A stretch of DNA of 10,341 nucleotides. Source: Gammaproteobacteria bacterium (GTDB lineage Bacteria > Pseudomonadota > Gammaproteobacteria > Chromatiales > Sedimenticolaceae). The notes under the pieces were generated by a model, which was given only the letters and a program-made list of their open reading frames with translations, was not told the origin of the DNA and did no database searches. The stretch lies in assembly GCA_020445165.1 (NCBI GenBank), contig JAGRHE010000093.1, positions 1-10,341 of the forward strand, written 5' to 3'. The position numbers were made by a program, and so were the translations under genes. How positions within the stretch are numbered: the stretch's first letter is position 1; each line of letters opens with the position of its first letter. Below, in pieces: positions 1 through 7,608 of this stretch.

Positions 1-1199
1 AACAACGGCGCATCATCAAGAGCCTGGTCGGGCGCGACAAGCTCGACCGACGCGAAGAAGACGTGATCGACATCGTCGGCATGCTGTTCGAAGCCATGCT
101 GAACGAGAAACTGCTGCCGAACGCGGTCAAGACCCTGCTCAGTCACCTGCATACGCGCTACCTGAAGATCGCGGTACAAAGCCACGACTTTCTCGAAAAC
201 ACCAGCCACCCGGCACGTCGCCTGTTCGAACGCATGCTCGATGCCGGTATCCGCTGGGTACGTGAAGACAACCTGCGAGCCGGCATCTATCCGCAACTGC
301 AGGCGATAGTGACCGGCATCCTGCGTCACAAGACGCTCGAGGACGAATTCTTCGTCGAACAGCTCGATAGCCTGAAAAGCGCCGAACAGCGCCTGGAGCA
401 GCAATCGACAGCCGCCGAGGAGCGCACCCTCGAAACCGAACGCGGACGTGCCCGCCTCGAACAGGCCAAGCAGATCGTCAAGCAGACCATCGACGACATC
501 GGTGGCGAGGTACAGGTTTCACCGGGAGTCGTCACCTTCCTGTCCACCACGTTCGCCGACTACCTCACCCTGCTGCTGCTGCGAACCGATTTGAATACCG
601 ACTCGACACAATGGAGCGACGCCTACAGCATTGGCGAGGCACTGGTGGCAGCTGCCGTCTACGCGGCCAAGGGGCAACCGGTGGCCAAGGGCATGCGCGA
701 AGATCTGACCAAGCGCCTGCTGGGCACCGTGGGCAGCCTCATTCCCCATCATGAGCAGAACATCCGGCGCGTCATCGAATCACTCGACAAGGCTCCAGAA
801 AGGACGGCGCCGGCCGCTACCCCGAGCGAAGATCGAAAGATCGAGACGAAAGCGAAACCGGCCCCGGCAAGCCCGGCACCGGAATCGCCTGAAGTCGATG
901 TCACCGACCAGGACCTGAAACTCGCCGACAAACTGATGCGGGAAGCAGGCAACTGGTTCGTGATGAAACGAGGTGACGACGAAGAACAGACGGTGAAGCT
1001 GCTGTGGGTCAACCCGCATACCCGCAACATGCTGCTGGTTGACCAGCATGGCGCCAAGGTGGCGCTGATGCCGGCGGCCAGCATGGCGCAGAAGATGCGC
1101 CTGGGCGAAGTACGCCCCATGGAGCAGGAGGCATCGAGCTTCGTGGCGCGTTCACTGCGCCGTATTCGTCGCGCCCTGGAAGATTCAGTTAACGGGTGA
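1..1199 (+). CDS. DUF1631 family protein, C-terminal part (5' end outside window)
   Basis: The reading frame is open from the left edge (codons from base 3) to a TGA at 1197-1199, giving 398 visible residues. A GTG at 63 is only an internal codon, since the frame continues upstream with family-like sequence. The first ~120 residues (VIDIVGMLFE, then LLPNAVKTLLSHL, then SHPARRLFERM) match my memory of the conserved core of DUF1631 (PF07793), whose members are usually about 700-800 residues, so roughly half is missing. A charged, coiled-coil-like stretch follows at about bases 340-500. An Ala/Pro/Glu-rich linker lies at about 790-900. A compact C-terminal domain (about 940-1190) contains LLWVNPHTRNMLLVDQHGAK. 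No signal peptide or membrane segment is visible. The molecular function of the family is unknown to me; some databases carry a misleading 'thymidine phosphorylase' label. Only four bases separate it from the PilZ gene, so the two are probably cotranscribed and perhaps functionally linked (inference). Confidence 0.85.
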   Translation, partial: QRRIIKSLVGRDKLDRREEDVIDIVGMLFEAMLNEKLLPNAVKTLLSHLHTRYLKIAVQSHDFLENTSHPARRLFERMLDAGIRWVREDNLRAGIYPQLQAIVTGILRHKTLEDEFFVEQLDSLKSAEQRLEQQSTAAEERTLETERGRARLEQAKQIVKQTIDDIGGEVQVSPGVVTFLSTTFADYLTLLLLRTDLNTDSTQWSDAYSIGEALVAAAVYAAKGQPVAKGMREDLTKRLLGTVGSLIPHHEQNIRRVIESLDKAPERTAPAATPSEDRKIETKAKPAPASPAPESPEVDVTDQDLKLADKLMREAGNWFVMKRGDDEEQTVKLLWVNPHTRNMLLVDQHGAKVALMPAASMAQKMRLGEVRPMEQEASSFVARSLRRIRRALEDSVNG

Positions 1200-1203
1200 C
1201 CGG

Positions 1204-1569
1204 GTGGACGGAACAATTTTCGACGTGGATGACCGGCGCAGAAACAATCGCATCGATACCTTCGACGCCGGCCTGAAGGTCGTCAACAGCATCGACGGTG
1301 AATCGATCGGCATCATCGGCAACCTGTCGCCAGGTGGCATGATGCTGATCTCACGTCGCCAGTTGTTCGTCGACGGCGTGCTCCAGTTGCGCATCGATCT
1401 GCCGAAATCGCTCGCTTCCGACCCGATCCCGGTCGGCGTCAAAATCCTCTGGTGCACCCCCGCGAACAGCCCGGATGAATTCTGGGTCGGACTCAAGACC
1501 ATCGACATCGCTGCCGCGGACCAGACTCGCCTGATGGCCCTGCTCGATCACCTCGCCGGTCGCCACTGA
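1204..1569 (+). CDS. Single-domain PilZ protein (c-di-GMP receptor)
   Basis: A 121-residue protein made almost entirely of one PilZ domain (PF07238), the family that binds cyclic-di-GMP and passes the signal to partner proteins. Both halves of the known binding signature are visible: an Arg-rich RxxxR element (R12 to R16 within DDRRRNNR) and the [D/N]xSxxG element as NLSPGG (N40, S42, G45). The C-terminal part (about 75-121) has the alternating hydrophobic pattern of the remaining beta-barrel and a closing helix. There is no membrane segment, so it should be cytoplasmic. The start is taken as GTG 1204, four bases after the DUF1631 stop. There is no strong Shine-Dalgarno sequence, and GTG 1225 is a possible later start that would still keep the arginines. 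The tight spacing suggests translational coupling with the upstream gene. A target cannot be read from the sequence; flagellar, pilus or polysaccharide machinery are the usual ones for this family. The gene name pilZ is not used because this is not clearly the type IV pilus gene. Confidence 0.88.
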   Translation: MDGTIFDVDDRRRNNRIDTFDAGLKVVNSIDGESIGIIGNLSPGGMMLISRRQLFVDGVLQLRIDLPKSLASDPIPVGVKILWCTPANSPDEFWVGLKTIDIAAADQTRLMALLDHLAGRH

Positions 1570-1592
1570 TCGGTCCCTGTAGCGGACGCGTC

Positions 1593-1638
1593 AGCGGCAG
1601 CAACGACGCCAGCGATGTGGAAAGACATTCCTGCCGCT
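1593..1638. repeat. Inverted repeat with 8-base arms after the PilZ gene
   Basis: AGCGGCAG at 1593-1600 is exactly complemented by CTGCCGCT at 1631-1638, separated by 30 bases. The inner part can add a short ATGT/ACAT pairing (1616-1619 with 1626-1629). It begins 24 bases after the PilZ stop. On the + strand it is followed by AAAAATCG rather than a T-run, so it is not a textbook intrinsic terminator. It could still act as a 3'-end stabilising structure or as part of the leader of the next gene. It lies in the 158-base gap between the PilZ and kinase genes, where I see no coding sequence. Confidence 0.4.
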
Positions 1639-1676
1639 AAAAATCGTACGCTTTCTGCCGCAATCCTCATCTGTAC

Positions 1677-1693
1677 GCATGACGTGTTCATGC
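1677..1693. promoter_or_regulatory. 17-base dyad upstream of the giant sensor kinase (possible operator)
   Basis: GCATGA-CGTGT-TCATGC is a perfect 6-5-6 dyad ending 34 bases before the ATG at 1728 (79 before the alternative ATG at 1773). A repressor or activator site, or a small RNA hairpin, would both fit. It shares the core ATGA-N5-TCAT with a dyad at 8654-8670 upstream of pip. I cannot assign a binding protein, and no convincing -35/-10 pair stands out around it. Confidence 0.3.
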
Positions 1694-1700
1694 AGGTATC

Positions 1701-1713
1701 CGGACACGGTCCG
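1701..1713. repeat. Small hairpin just before the giant kinase start
   Basis: CGGAC-ACG-GTCCG forms a 5-base stem with a 3-base loop, 14 bases before the ATG at 1728 and close behind the dyad at 1677-1693. In the mRNA it could cover the approach to the start codon, which itself lacks a clear Shine-Dalgarno sequence. Such a short hairpin can also occur by chance in GC-rich DNA. Confidence 0.25.
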
Positions 1714-1727
1714 CAGCACTCAGACAG

Positions 1728-4700
1728 ATGGCACCAGGCAAACATGGCGCAGCGCTTCAGGCAGTTCTCCGGATGACGTCCGCCAACCGCAACAGGGGAG
1801 GCATTGCCAGTCGCATTCGCGGCCTGGTTCTGACGGTCACCGCGACGGCATTGTTCGTGTCGGTCGCGATCCACGCCGTGCTCGAATACCAATTCAACCG
1901 CACGTCCCTGGTTGACCAGCTGCACGTTCTGGCGAAGGTCATCGGGGACAACTCAGCCGCCGCTATCACCTTCGACGACCGCAAAGGTGCACACGAGGTG
2001 CTGCGCACCTTGCGTGCCGAACCCGATGTTTACAGTGCAACGCTGGTGCTGCCCGATGGCCGCATGTTCGCCCGGGAGCAATGGATCGAGCGTGCAGGTG
2101 AAGAATCGCATGATGCGGCCTGGCTGACCGACACCCTGTCCCATATCGACACGCAAGCGGTCGCGCGCTTCGATAGCGGCGACATCGACCTGGTGATGCC
2201 GATCGTTCTGGATGGTGACGTGGTCAGCTTCCTGCACATCGAAGGCAGCCTGCGACGACTCGAGCGCCAGTCACTGTTCTTCATCGGTACCGCGGCAGCG
2301 ATTTTCCTGCTGCTGATGGGCGGCGCTTACCTGGTTTCCAATCGCCTGCAACGGCGCATTTCCGGACCGATCCGGGAACTCGCCGGGGGCATGCAAAGCG
2401 TCAGCCGCGACCAGGACTACACCCTGCGTGTCACGGCGGAATCCGATGACGAGGTCGGAGACCTCATCGACGGTTTCAACGAGATGCTGGGCGAAATCGA
2501 GCGACGTGACCGCACATTGGCGGAATACCAGCGCGAGCTCGAGCACAAGGTCGAGGCACGCACCGCCGACCTGGCCGAAGCCAAGGACCTGGCCGAGGCC
2601 GGCAGCCGCGCAAAGAGCGAATTCCTGGCTACCATGAGCCACGAGATCCGTACCCCGATGAACGGCGTGCTCGGCATGACCGAGCTGCTGCTGGGCAGCG
2701 GCCTCACCCCGCGTCAGCAACGTCTGGCCGAGACCGCCTACCGCTCAGCCGAAAGCCTGCTCGGCGTGATCAACAACATCCTCGATTTCTCCAAGATCGA
2801 GGCCGGACGCCTCGATCTCAACGATTCCGATGTCGAGCTGCGCCCCCTGTTCGACGATACCCTGGAGCTCCTGGCTGACCAGGCGCACCGCAAGGGCATC
2901 GAACTGATCGCCGACCTGCCGCCGAACCTGCTTTCGCGGGCCCGGTGCGACGCGACCCGGCTGCGCCAGATCCTGGTCAACCTGCTCGGTAATGCGGTCA
3001 AGTTCACCCAGCATGGCGAGGTGCGCCTGCGCGTGCGAACCGCTCCGATCAATGCCCAGACACATGCCCTGCAGATCGAGATCAGCGATACCGGTCCGGG
3101 GATTGCCGAGGAACAGCAGCAACGGATCTTCGATGCCTTCTTCCAGGCCGAGAGTACGTCCACGCGCCGGTTCGGCGGCACCGGGCTGGGCCTCACCATC
3201 ACCCGGCGCCTGGTCACGCTGATGGGCGGCGAAATGACCCTCGACAGCCACCCCGGCGAGGGCACCCGCTTCACACTTTCGATCCCGGTCGACAAGGCGG
3301 AGATCGGGGATGCGGCACCCGTTCAGCTGCGTGAGATGAGTGGCGTGCGCGTGCTGATCGTCGATGACCACAAAACCAACCGTGAGATCCTGTGCAACCA
3401 GGTCGCGAGCTGGGGAATGCAGGAAAGCTGTGCGAGCGACGGACCCGAGGCTCTGGCCCTGGCGCGCAACGCAGCCAGTGAAGGAAAGCCCTACCAGGTC
3501 ATGCTTCTCGACTGGCAGATGCCGGGCATGGACGGCATGCAGCTGCTGGAATCGATCAAGTCCGACGACATGATCCCGCAGGCCAACATCATCATGCTCA
3601 GCTCTGCCGGAGATGACGATGTCGCGCGTCAGGCGCGCGCCAAAGGGGTGGACTGCTACCTGACCAAGCCGGTGCGCCAGGACCGCTTGTTGGATTGCCT
3701 GCTGCGCACCCGGCGCGGACTCGATGCCGATCCCCGCAAGCCAGCGTCGGCACCCGAACGGCCGCTGTTCGATGCCCGGGTGCTGCTGGCTGAAGACAAC
3801 TACGTCAACCAGGAGGTCGCGTTGGGCATGCTCGAACTGCTCGGCTGCCAGGTGGACATTGCCGAGGACGGACAGCAGGCGATCGACGCATACCGCGACA
3901 AACCCTACGACCTGGTACTGATGGATTGCCACATGCCGACGGTCGATGGCTTCGAAGCCGCGGCGGCAATACGGGATATCGAGAATCAGAAGGGGGCCCC
4001 GCGGACCCCGATCATTGCGCTTACCGCTGACATCCAGAAGGGCGTTCAGGCGCAATGCGCCCAGGCAGGCATGGATGGCTACCTGAGCAAGCCGTTCGAC
4101 CAGCTCGGCCTGAGCGGAATCCTGCAGCAGTATCTGCATGTCAGCGAAAAGTCCGCGGCAAACAGGCACACCACGCTGCTCAGTATCTACCGGGTTCCGC
4201 CATTGCTCGACCGCCAGGCCCTGCAGGTGCTGCACCAGCTCGGCGAAGCGAACGGACGCGACGTGATCGGCAAGGTCGCAAACCTGTTCCTCGAGCAGGC
4301 GCCGAAACAGCTCGAAGGTATGCGCACTGCACTCGCCGGTGGAGACAGCGAGAGCGTGCGCCAGCTTGCGCACAGCCTCAAATCCTCCAGTGCCAACCTC
4401 GGCGCAATGCAGGTGTCCCAGTCCGCCGCAGCGCTGGAGGCTGCTGCTCGCGATGGCCGAACACAGCTGTTCGACGAACTGGGCGAACAGCTTCACGAAA
4501 CCGCGACCGCGGCACTGGATGCAATTCGCGACATGTTGACCTCGCGTGTGGCCAACGACACACAAGCACCGGAGCAGACCGATGCCGACGAGAACTTCGC
4601 ACGCATCCTGATCGTGGACGACGATGCCGGCTTCCGCGTCACAGCCGAGGAAGCGCTGCGTGCGGAAGCCTTCGCCACGTGTTCCGCGGGCGACGGGGAG

Positions 4701-6695
4701 CAGGCAATCCGGCTGGTCGAGCAGCGTAAACCGGATCTCATCCTGCTCGACGCCGTGATGGACGGCATGGATGGCTTCGACGCCTGTCGCCGGATTCGCA
4801 ATACAGCGAACGGCCGCAATGTACCGATCATCATGGTGACCGGCCTCGACGACCCGGCAGCGTTGGAACGCGCCTTCCAGGTCGGAGCGACCGGCTTCGC
4901 GACCAAGCCGGTGAGCTTTCCGGCCCTGATCCAACGGATCCGATTCGTGCTGCGCGCCAGTGCCAACGAGACCGCATTGCGCGACCACCAGACCATGCTT
5001 CAGACAGCACAGCGCGTGGCGCGTCTCGGCTATTGGCGCTGGTCCCCGGATTCCGGGAGTTTCGAGCTGTCGGCGAACCTGTGCGAGCTTTGCGGCATCG
5101 CCACGGACCAGGCACCAACCTCTCTCGACGGCTATCTGAAACTGCTGGCCGAGGACCAACGTGCCAATGTGCGCACCCGCCTGCTGGCTGCCGTTGCCGA
5201 CGGACAGCCCGGCACTTTCGACTACCGTCTGGAGCCGGTCGGTGGCGAGCCCATCACGGTGCACCAGGACCTCGAGTTCATCGATACGCCGGGAGGTCGG
5301 GACGTGCTCGGGACGGTCCAGGACGTGACTGCACAGCGGGCGTCGGAAGAACAGATCCGCAAGATGGCGTATTACGATGCGCTGACCGGCCTGGCCAGCC
5401 GCAGCCATCTCATGCAGCATCTCGAAGACACGATTCGCATCGCGCGTCGGCGCAACGAGGAATTCACGATCATGTTCCTCGACCTGGACGGCTTCAAGGA
5501 TGTCAATGACAGTCTCGGCCACGACATCGGCGATTTCATGCTGGTCAGCATTGCCAAGCGCCTGCAGGGCATCGTGCGCGACGTCGATTTCGTTGCCCGG
5601 CTCGGTGGCGATGAATTCTGCATATTGCTCAAAGACCACGGTGACGAACTCGATGCGGCAGAGGTCGCCGCACGCTGCCTCGAGGTGGTCAACGAGCCAG
5701 TGGAACTCGGCAAGCAGCCCTGGCGGCCGCACGTCAGCATCGGCCTGGCCCGCTTCCCGATCGACGGCGACAGCGCCGGCGACCTGTTGAAAGCCGCCGA
5801 CAGCGCCATGTATGCCGCCAAGCAGGGCGGCAAACACCGCTATGCCTTCTACCGCCCGGAAATGACCGTCGAGGCGGAACGGCGCCTGGCCCACGAGCAA
5901 CAGCTGCGCAACGCCCTCGACGAAGAGCAGTTCGAACTCTACTACCAGCCACAGATCGACATGCGCTCGGGGCGTATCACGGGGGTCGAAGCCCTGGCCC
6001 GTTGGCAACACCCGGACGGCGGCATGGTGCTGCCCGGCCAGTTCATCGGTACGCTGGAAAGGATCGGGCTGATCGGCATGTTCGGCAATTGGGTGATCCG
6101 GCAGGCATGTGCCCAGAGCGCGGCATGGACCGCTGCCGGCATCACCCCGATTCGGGTGGCGGTCAATATCTCACCATTGCATTTCCACGACCCGTCAATC
6201 GTCGATACCGTGCGTATGGCAATCGCCGACAGCGGCATCGAACCGCGGCTGCTCGAACTCGAGATCACCGAGACCTCGGTCCAGTCCGACACCAAGGCAA
6301 TGGTGGTGCTGCAACAGCTGCAGGCACTTGGCGTACGCATCGCGATCGACGATTTCGGCACCGGCTATTCGTCGCTGGGCTCGCTCAAACACCTGCCGAT
6401 CAACACGCTCAAGGTCGATCGCCTTTTCATCAAGGACATGCTGAACCGGAACGAAGATGCAGTGATGCTCGGGACCATCATCGGTCTCGCCCATGCGTTG
6501 GGATATACGGTGGTGGCCGAAGGTGTCGAACAGCAGGAACAGGTGACCGTGCTGGCCGCTTTGCACTGCGATCTCAGCCAGGGCTTTTACTTCTCACATC
6601 CGCTGCCGATAACAAAGGTGACCGACCTGCTGAAGCGGGATCTGCCCTACGGCGGCAATCACGCTGCGCACAAGGTCGCCCAACAGTCTATTTAG
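1728..6695 (+). CDS. Single-chain phosphorelay / c-di-GMP enzyme: CHASE8-HAMP-HisKA-HATPase-REC-REC-HPt-REC-PAS-GGDEF-EAL
   Basis: A 1,655-residue inner-membrane signalling protein. Domains in order: transmembrane segment 32-54; periplasmic sensor 55-181, CHASE8-like; transmembrane segment 182-204; HAMP 206-258 and coiled coil; histidine kinase with H-box SHEIRTP (H305), N-box N422, DTGPGI from D454 and GGTGLGL from G483; REC1 540-660 (D595, K647); REC2 683-805 (D733, K788); HPt 824-935 (H882 in AHSLKSSS); REC3 957-1075 (D1008, K1060); PAS 1096-1203; GGDEF 1216-1375; EAL 1391-1645. Every phosphoacceptor is present. The cyclase site is intact (D1252, GGDEF at 1293-1297), with an inhibitory I-site RDVD at 1284-1287. 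EAL residues E1421, N1480, E1512, D1541, D1542, K1562, E1598 and Q1618 are all kept. Expected role: a periplasmic signal drives a His-Asp-His-Asp relay that sets c-di-GMP synthesis or breakdown. The start is uncertain: ATG 1728 is the longest choice; ATG 1773 (CAGG 11 bases before it) would remove 15 residues without touching any domain. An HDOD gene follows after 12 bases. Confidence 0.93.
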   Translation: MAPGKHGAALQAVLRMTSANRNRGGIASRIRGLVLTVTATALFVSVAIHAVLEYQFNRTSLVDQLHVLAKVIGDNSAAAITFDDRKGAHEVLRTLRAEPDVYSATLVLPDGRMFAREQWIERAGEESHDAAWLTDTLSHIDTQAVARFDSGDIDLVMPIVLDGDVVSFLHIEGSLRRLERQSLFFIGTAAAIFLLLMGGAYLVSNRLQRRISGPIRELAGGMQSVSRDQDYTLRVTAESDDEVGDLIDGFNEMLGEIERRDRTLAEYQRELEHKVEARTADLAEAKDLAEAGSRAKSEFLATMSHEIRTPMNGVLGMTELLLGSGLTPRQQRLAETAYRSAESLLGVINNILDFSKIEAGRLDLNDSDVELRPLFDDTLELLADQAHRKGIELIADLPPNLLSRARCDATRLRQILVNLLGNAVKFTQHGEVRLRVRTAPINAQTHALQIEISDTGPGIAEEQQQRIFDAFFQAESTSTRRFGGTGLGLTITRRLVTLMGGEMTLDSHPGEGTRFTLSIPVDKAEIGDAAPVQLREMSGVRVLIVDDHKTNREILCNQVASWGMQESCASDGPEALALARNAASEGKPYQVMLLDWQMPGMDGMQLLESIKSDDMIPQANIIMLSSAGDDDVARQARAKGVDCYLTKPVRQDRLLDCLLRTRRGLDADPRKPASAPERPLFDARVLLAEDNYVNQEVALGMLELLGCQVDIAEDGQQAIDAYRDKPYDLVLMDCHMPTVDGFEAAAAIRDIENQKGAPRTPIIALTADIQKGVQAQCAQAGMDGYLSKPFDQLGLSGILQQYLHVSEKSAANRHTTLLSIYRVPPLLDRQALQVLHQLGEANGRDVIGKVANLFLEQAPKQLEGMRTALAGGDSESVRQLAHSLKSSSANLGAMQVSQSAAALEAAARDGRTQLFDELGEQLHETATAALDAIRDMLTSRVANDTQAPEQTDADENFARILIVDDDAGFRVTAEEALRAEAFATCSAGDGEQAIRLVEQRKPDLILLDAVMDGMDGFDACRRIRNTANGRNVPIIMVTGLDDPAALERAFQVGATGFATKPVSFPALIQRIRFVLRASANETALRDHQTMLQTAQRVARLGYWRWSPDSGSFELSANLCELCGIATDQAPTSLDGYLKLLAEDQRANVRTRLLAAVADGQPGTFDYRLEPVGGEPITVHQDLEFIDTPGGRDVLGTVQDVTAQRASEEQIRKMAYYDALTGLASRSHLMQHLEDTIRIARRRNEEFTIMFLDLDGFKDVNDSLGHDIGDFMLVSIAKRLQGIVRDVDFVARLGGDEFCILLKDHGDELDAAEVAARCLEVVNEPVELGKQPWRPHVSIGLARFPIDGDSAGDLLKAADSAMYAAKQGGKHRYAFYRPEMTVEAERRLAHEQQLRNALDEEQFELYYQPQIDMRSGRITGVEALARWQHPDGGMVLPGQFIGTLERIGLIGMFGNWVIRQACAQSAAWTAAGITPIRVAVNISPLHFHDPSIVDTVRMAIADSGIEPRLLELEITETSVQSDTKAMVVLQQLQALGVRIAIDDFGTGYSSLGSLKHLPINTLKVDRLFIKDMLNRNEDAVMLGTIIGLAHALGYTVVAEGVEQQEQVTVLAALHCDLSQGFYFSHPLPITKVTDLLKRDLPYGGNHAAHKVAQQSI

Positions 6696-6707
6696 GCCGT
6701 CCCGACC

Positions 6708-7577
6708 ATGGCAGAACACGCCACCGAATCCGACAAGAGGCAGCTGCGCAGACCCTTGGGGACCGACCGCGTTCCGGTCCTGCCGCCGGGCGTGCCGTTC
6801 CTGATACAGGTGCTGCAGGATGACGACCTCGACTTCCGCGAGGTCGCACGCGCCATCGAACACGTGCCGAGCATCGCGGCCCGCCTGCTGGCGCTGGCCA
6901 ATTCGGCCTGGTCGTCTCCGATCAGCCCGGTCATGTCGCTCGACGCGGCCTGCTCGCGGCTCGGGCTGCGCGTGGTACGCACGGCAAGCATTGCACTGGC
7001 GGTATCGCAGCCGTTCAATCCGGCGCGCTGTCCACCGTTCGACGGCTCGACTTTCTGGACTTCAGCGCTGCTCAACGCCGAGGCCGCATCGGCCCTTTCG
7101 GAGGCGGTGGTCCGCGACCAATTGTCGGTGGCCCGCACAGCCGGGCTGTTGAGCAATCTCGGCCTGGTATGGCTCGCCGAATCCCTGCCGGCACAGACCG
7201 GCGAAGCACTGCGGCTCGCTGCCGGTACAGCGTTCGGCGGATTGAACGACGTGCTGGCGGATCAGTGCGGCATCGGCTACGACGAGGCCGGCGCGTTGCT
7301 GGCCGAGGCATGGAACCTCCCACCGGTACTGCGTGATGCAATCGCGCACCAATTCCACCCACGTGACGATGCCAGCCCACTGTGCCGTGTGGTCAGTGCG
7401 GCAGCGCGCATGGCCGGCACACTGCGTCACGACCAGCCGTGGGAGCGGCCCGACGAAGGCTTAAGCGCCATCGGCATGGAAATGGAGCAGCAACTGACTG
7501 TGTTCGACCGCCTGGCCGACTCGAAAACGCGGACCGCCGACATGGCGAAGGTGCTGTTCGGCAAAGCGGCCAGGTAG
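6708..7577 (+). CDS. HDOD-domain signalling protein
   Basis: A 289-residue protein that is mostly one HDOD domain (PF08668, about residues 22-225). Family-like features are the opening LPPGVPFLIQVL, then DLDFREVARAIEHVPSIAARLLALANSAW, STFWTSALLNAEAA in the middle, and AEAWNLPPVLRDAIAHQFH near the end. HDOD domains resemble HD phosphohydrolases but lack the metal-binding His-Asp pair. Here the corresponding place reads LLSNLG (147-152), so no hydrolase activity is expected. Members usually act as regulatory or scaffold proteins in bacterial signalling, often beside GGDEF, EAL or two-component genes, and the exact role is generally unknown. There is no membrane segment or signal peptide. It starts at ATG 6708, 12 bases after the giant kinase stop, and is almost certainly cotranscribed with it, although I see no clear Shine-Dalgarno sequence. 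A partnership with the kinase is inferred from position only. Its stop faces the stop of pip 31 bases away, with no obvious terminator between them. Confidence 0.87.
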   Translation: MAEHATESDKRQLRRPLGTDRVPVLPPGVPFLIQVLQDDDLDFREVARAIEHVPSIAARLLALANSAWSSPISPVMSLDAACSRLGLRVVRTASIALAVSQPFNPARCPPFDGSTFWTSALLNAEAASALSEAVVRDQLSVARTAGLLSNLGLVWLAESLPAQTGEALRLAAGTAFGGLNDVLADQCGIGYDEAGALLAEAWNLPPVLRDAIAHQFHPRDDASPLCRVVSAAARMAGTLRHDQPWERPDEGLSAIGMEMEQQLTVFDRLADSKTRTADMAKVLFGKAAR

Positions 7578-7608
7578 ACACGATCCCGCGCATCCCCTGA
7601 CGACCGCG

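Noticed and set aside
63..65. GTG 63 as the true start of the first gene.
   Set aside because: The frame is open to the left edge and its upstream codons continue the DUF1631-like sequence; the family is normally about twice as long.
1570..1727. A c-di-GMP riboswitch or a small RNA gene ahead of the kinase.
   Set aside because: Only short isolated dyads are present; I could not find the conserved core or multi-helix layout of a known c-di-GMP riboswitch class.
4533..4611. A possible separate gene start for the REC3-PAS-GGDEF-EAL half (in-frame ATG 4533 or GTG 4548; also GGAG seven bases before ATG 4582).
   Set aside because: ATG 4582 is out of frame and meets a stop at 4609-4611. The in-frame starts have weak ribosome-binding sites, and there is no stop codon separating the halves, so one polypeptide is the simpler reading.
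2745..6011. A very long open frame (1,088 codons) on the - strand opposite the giant kinase gene.
   Set aside because: It lies wholly inside a gene with unmistakable domains and motifs. Its translation has no recognisable family, is rich in His, Gln, Val and Ala, and is what codon bias in GC-rich DNA produces opposite a real frame.
6708..7577. The HDOD protein as an active HD or HD-GYP c-di-GMP phosphodiesterase.
   Set aside because: The His-Asp metal-binding pair and the GYP motif are absent; the corresponding segment reads LLSNLG, as expected for HDOD.
7578..7608. A terminator between the converging HDOD and pip genes.
   Set aside because: The 31 bases hold no stable stem and no T-run in either direction, so termination must use another mechanism or lie inside the genes.
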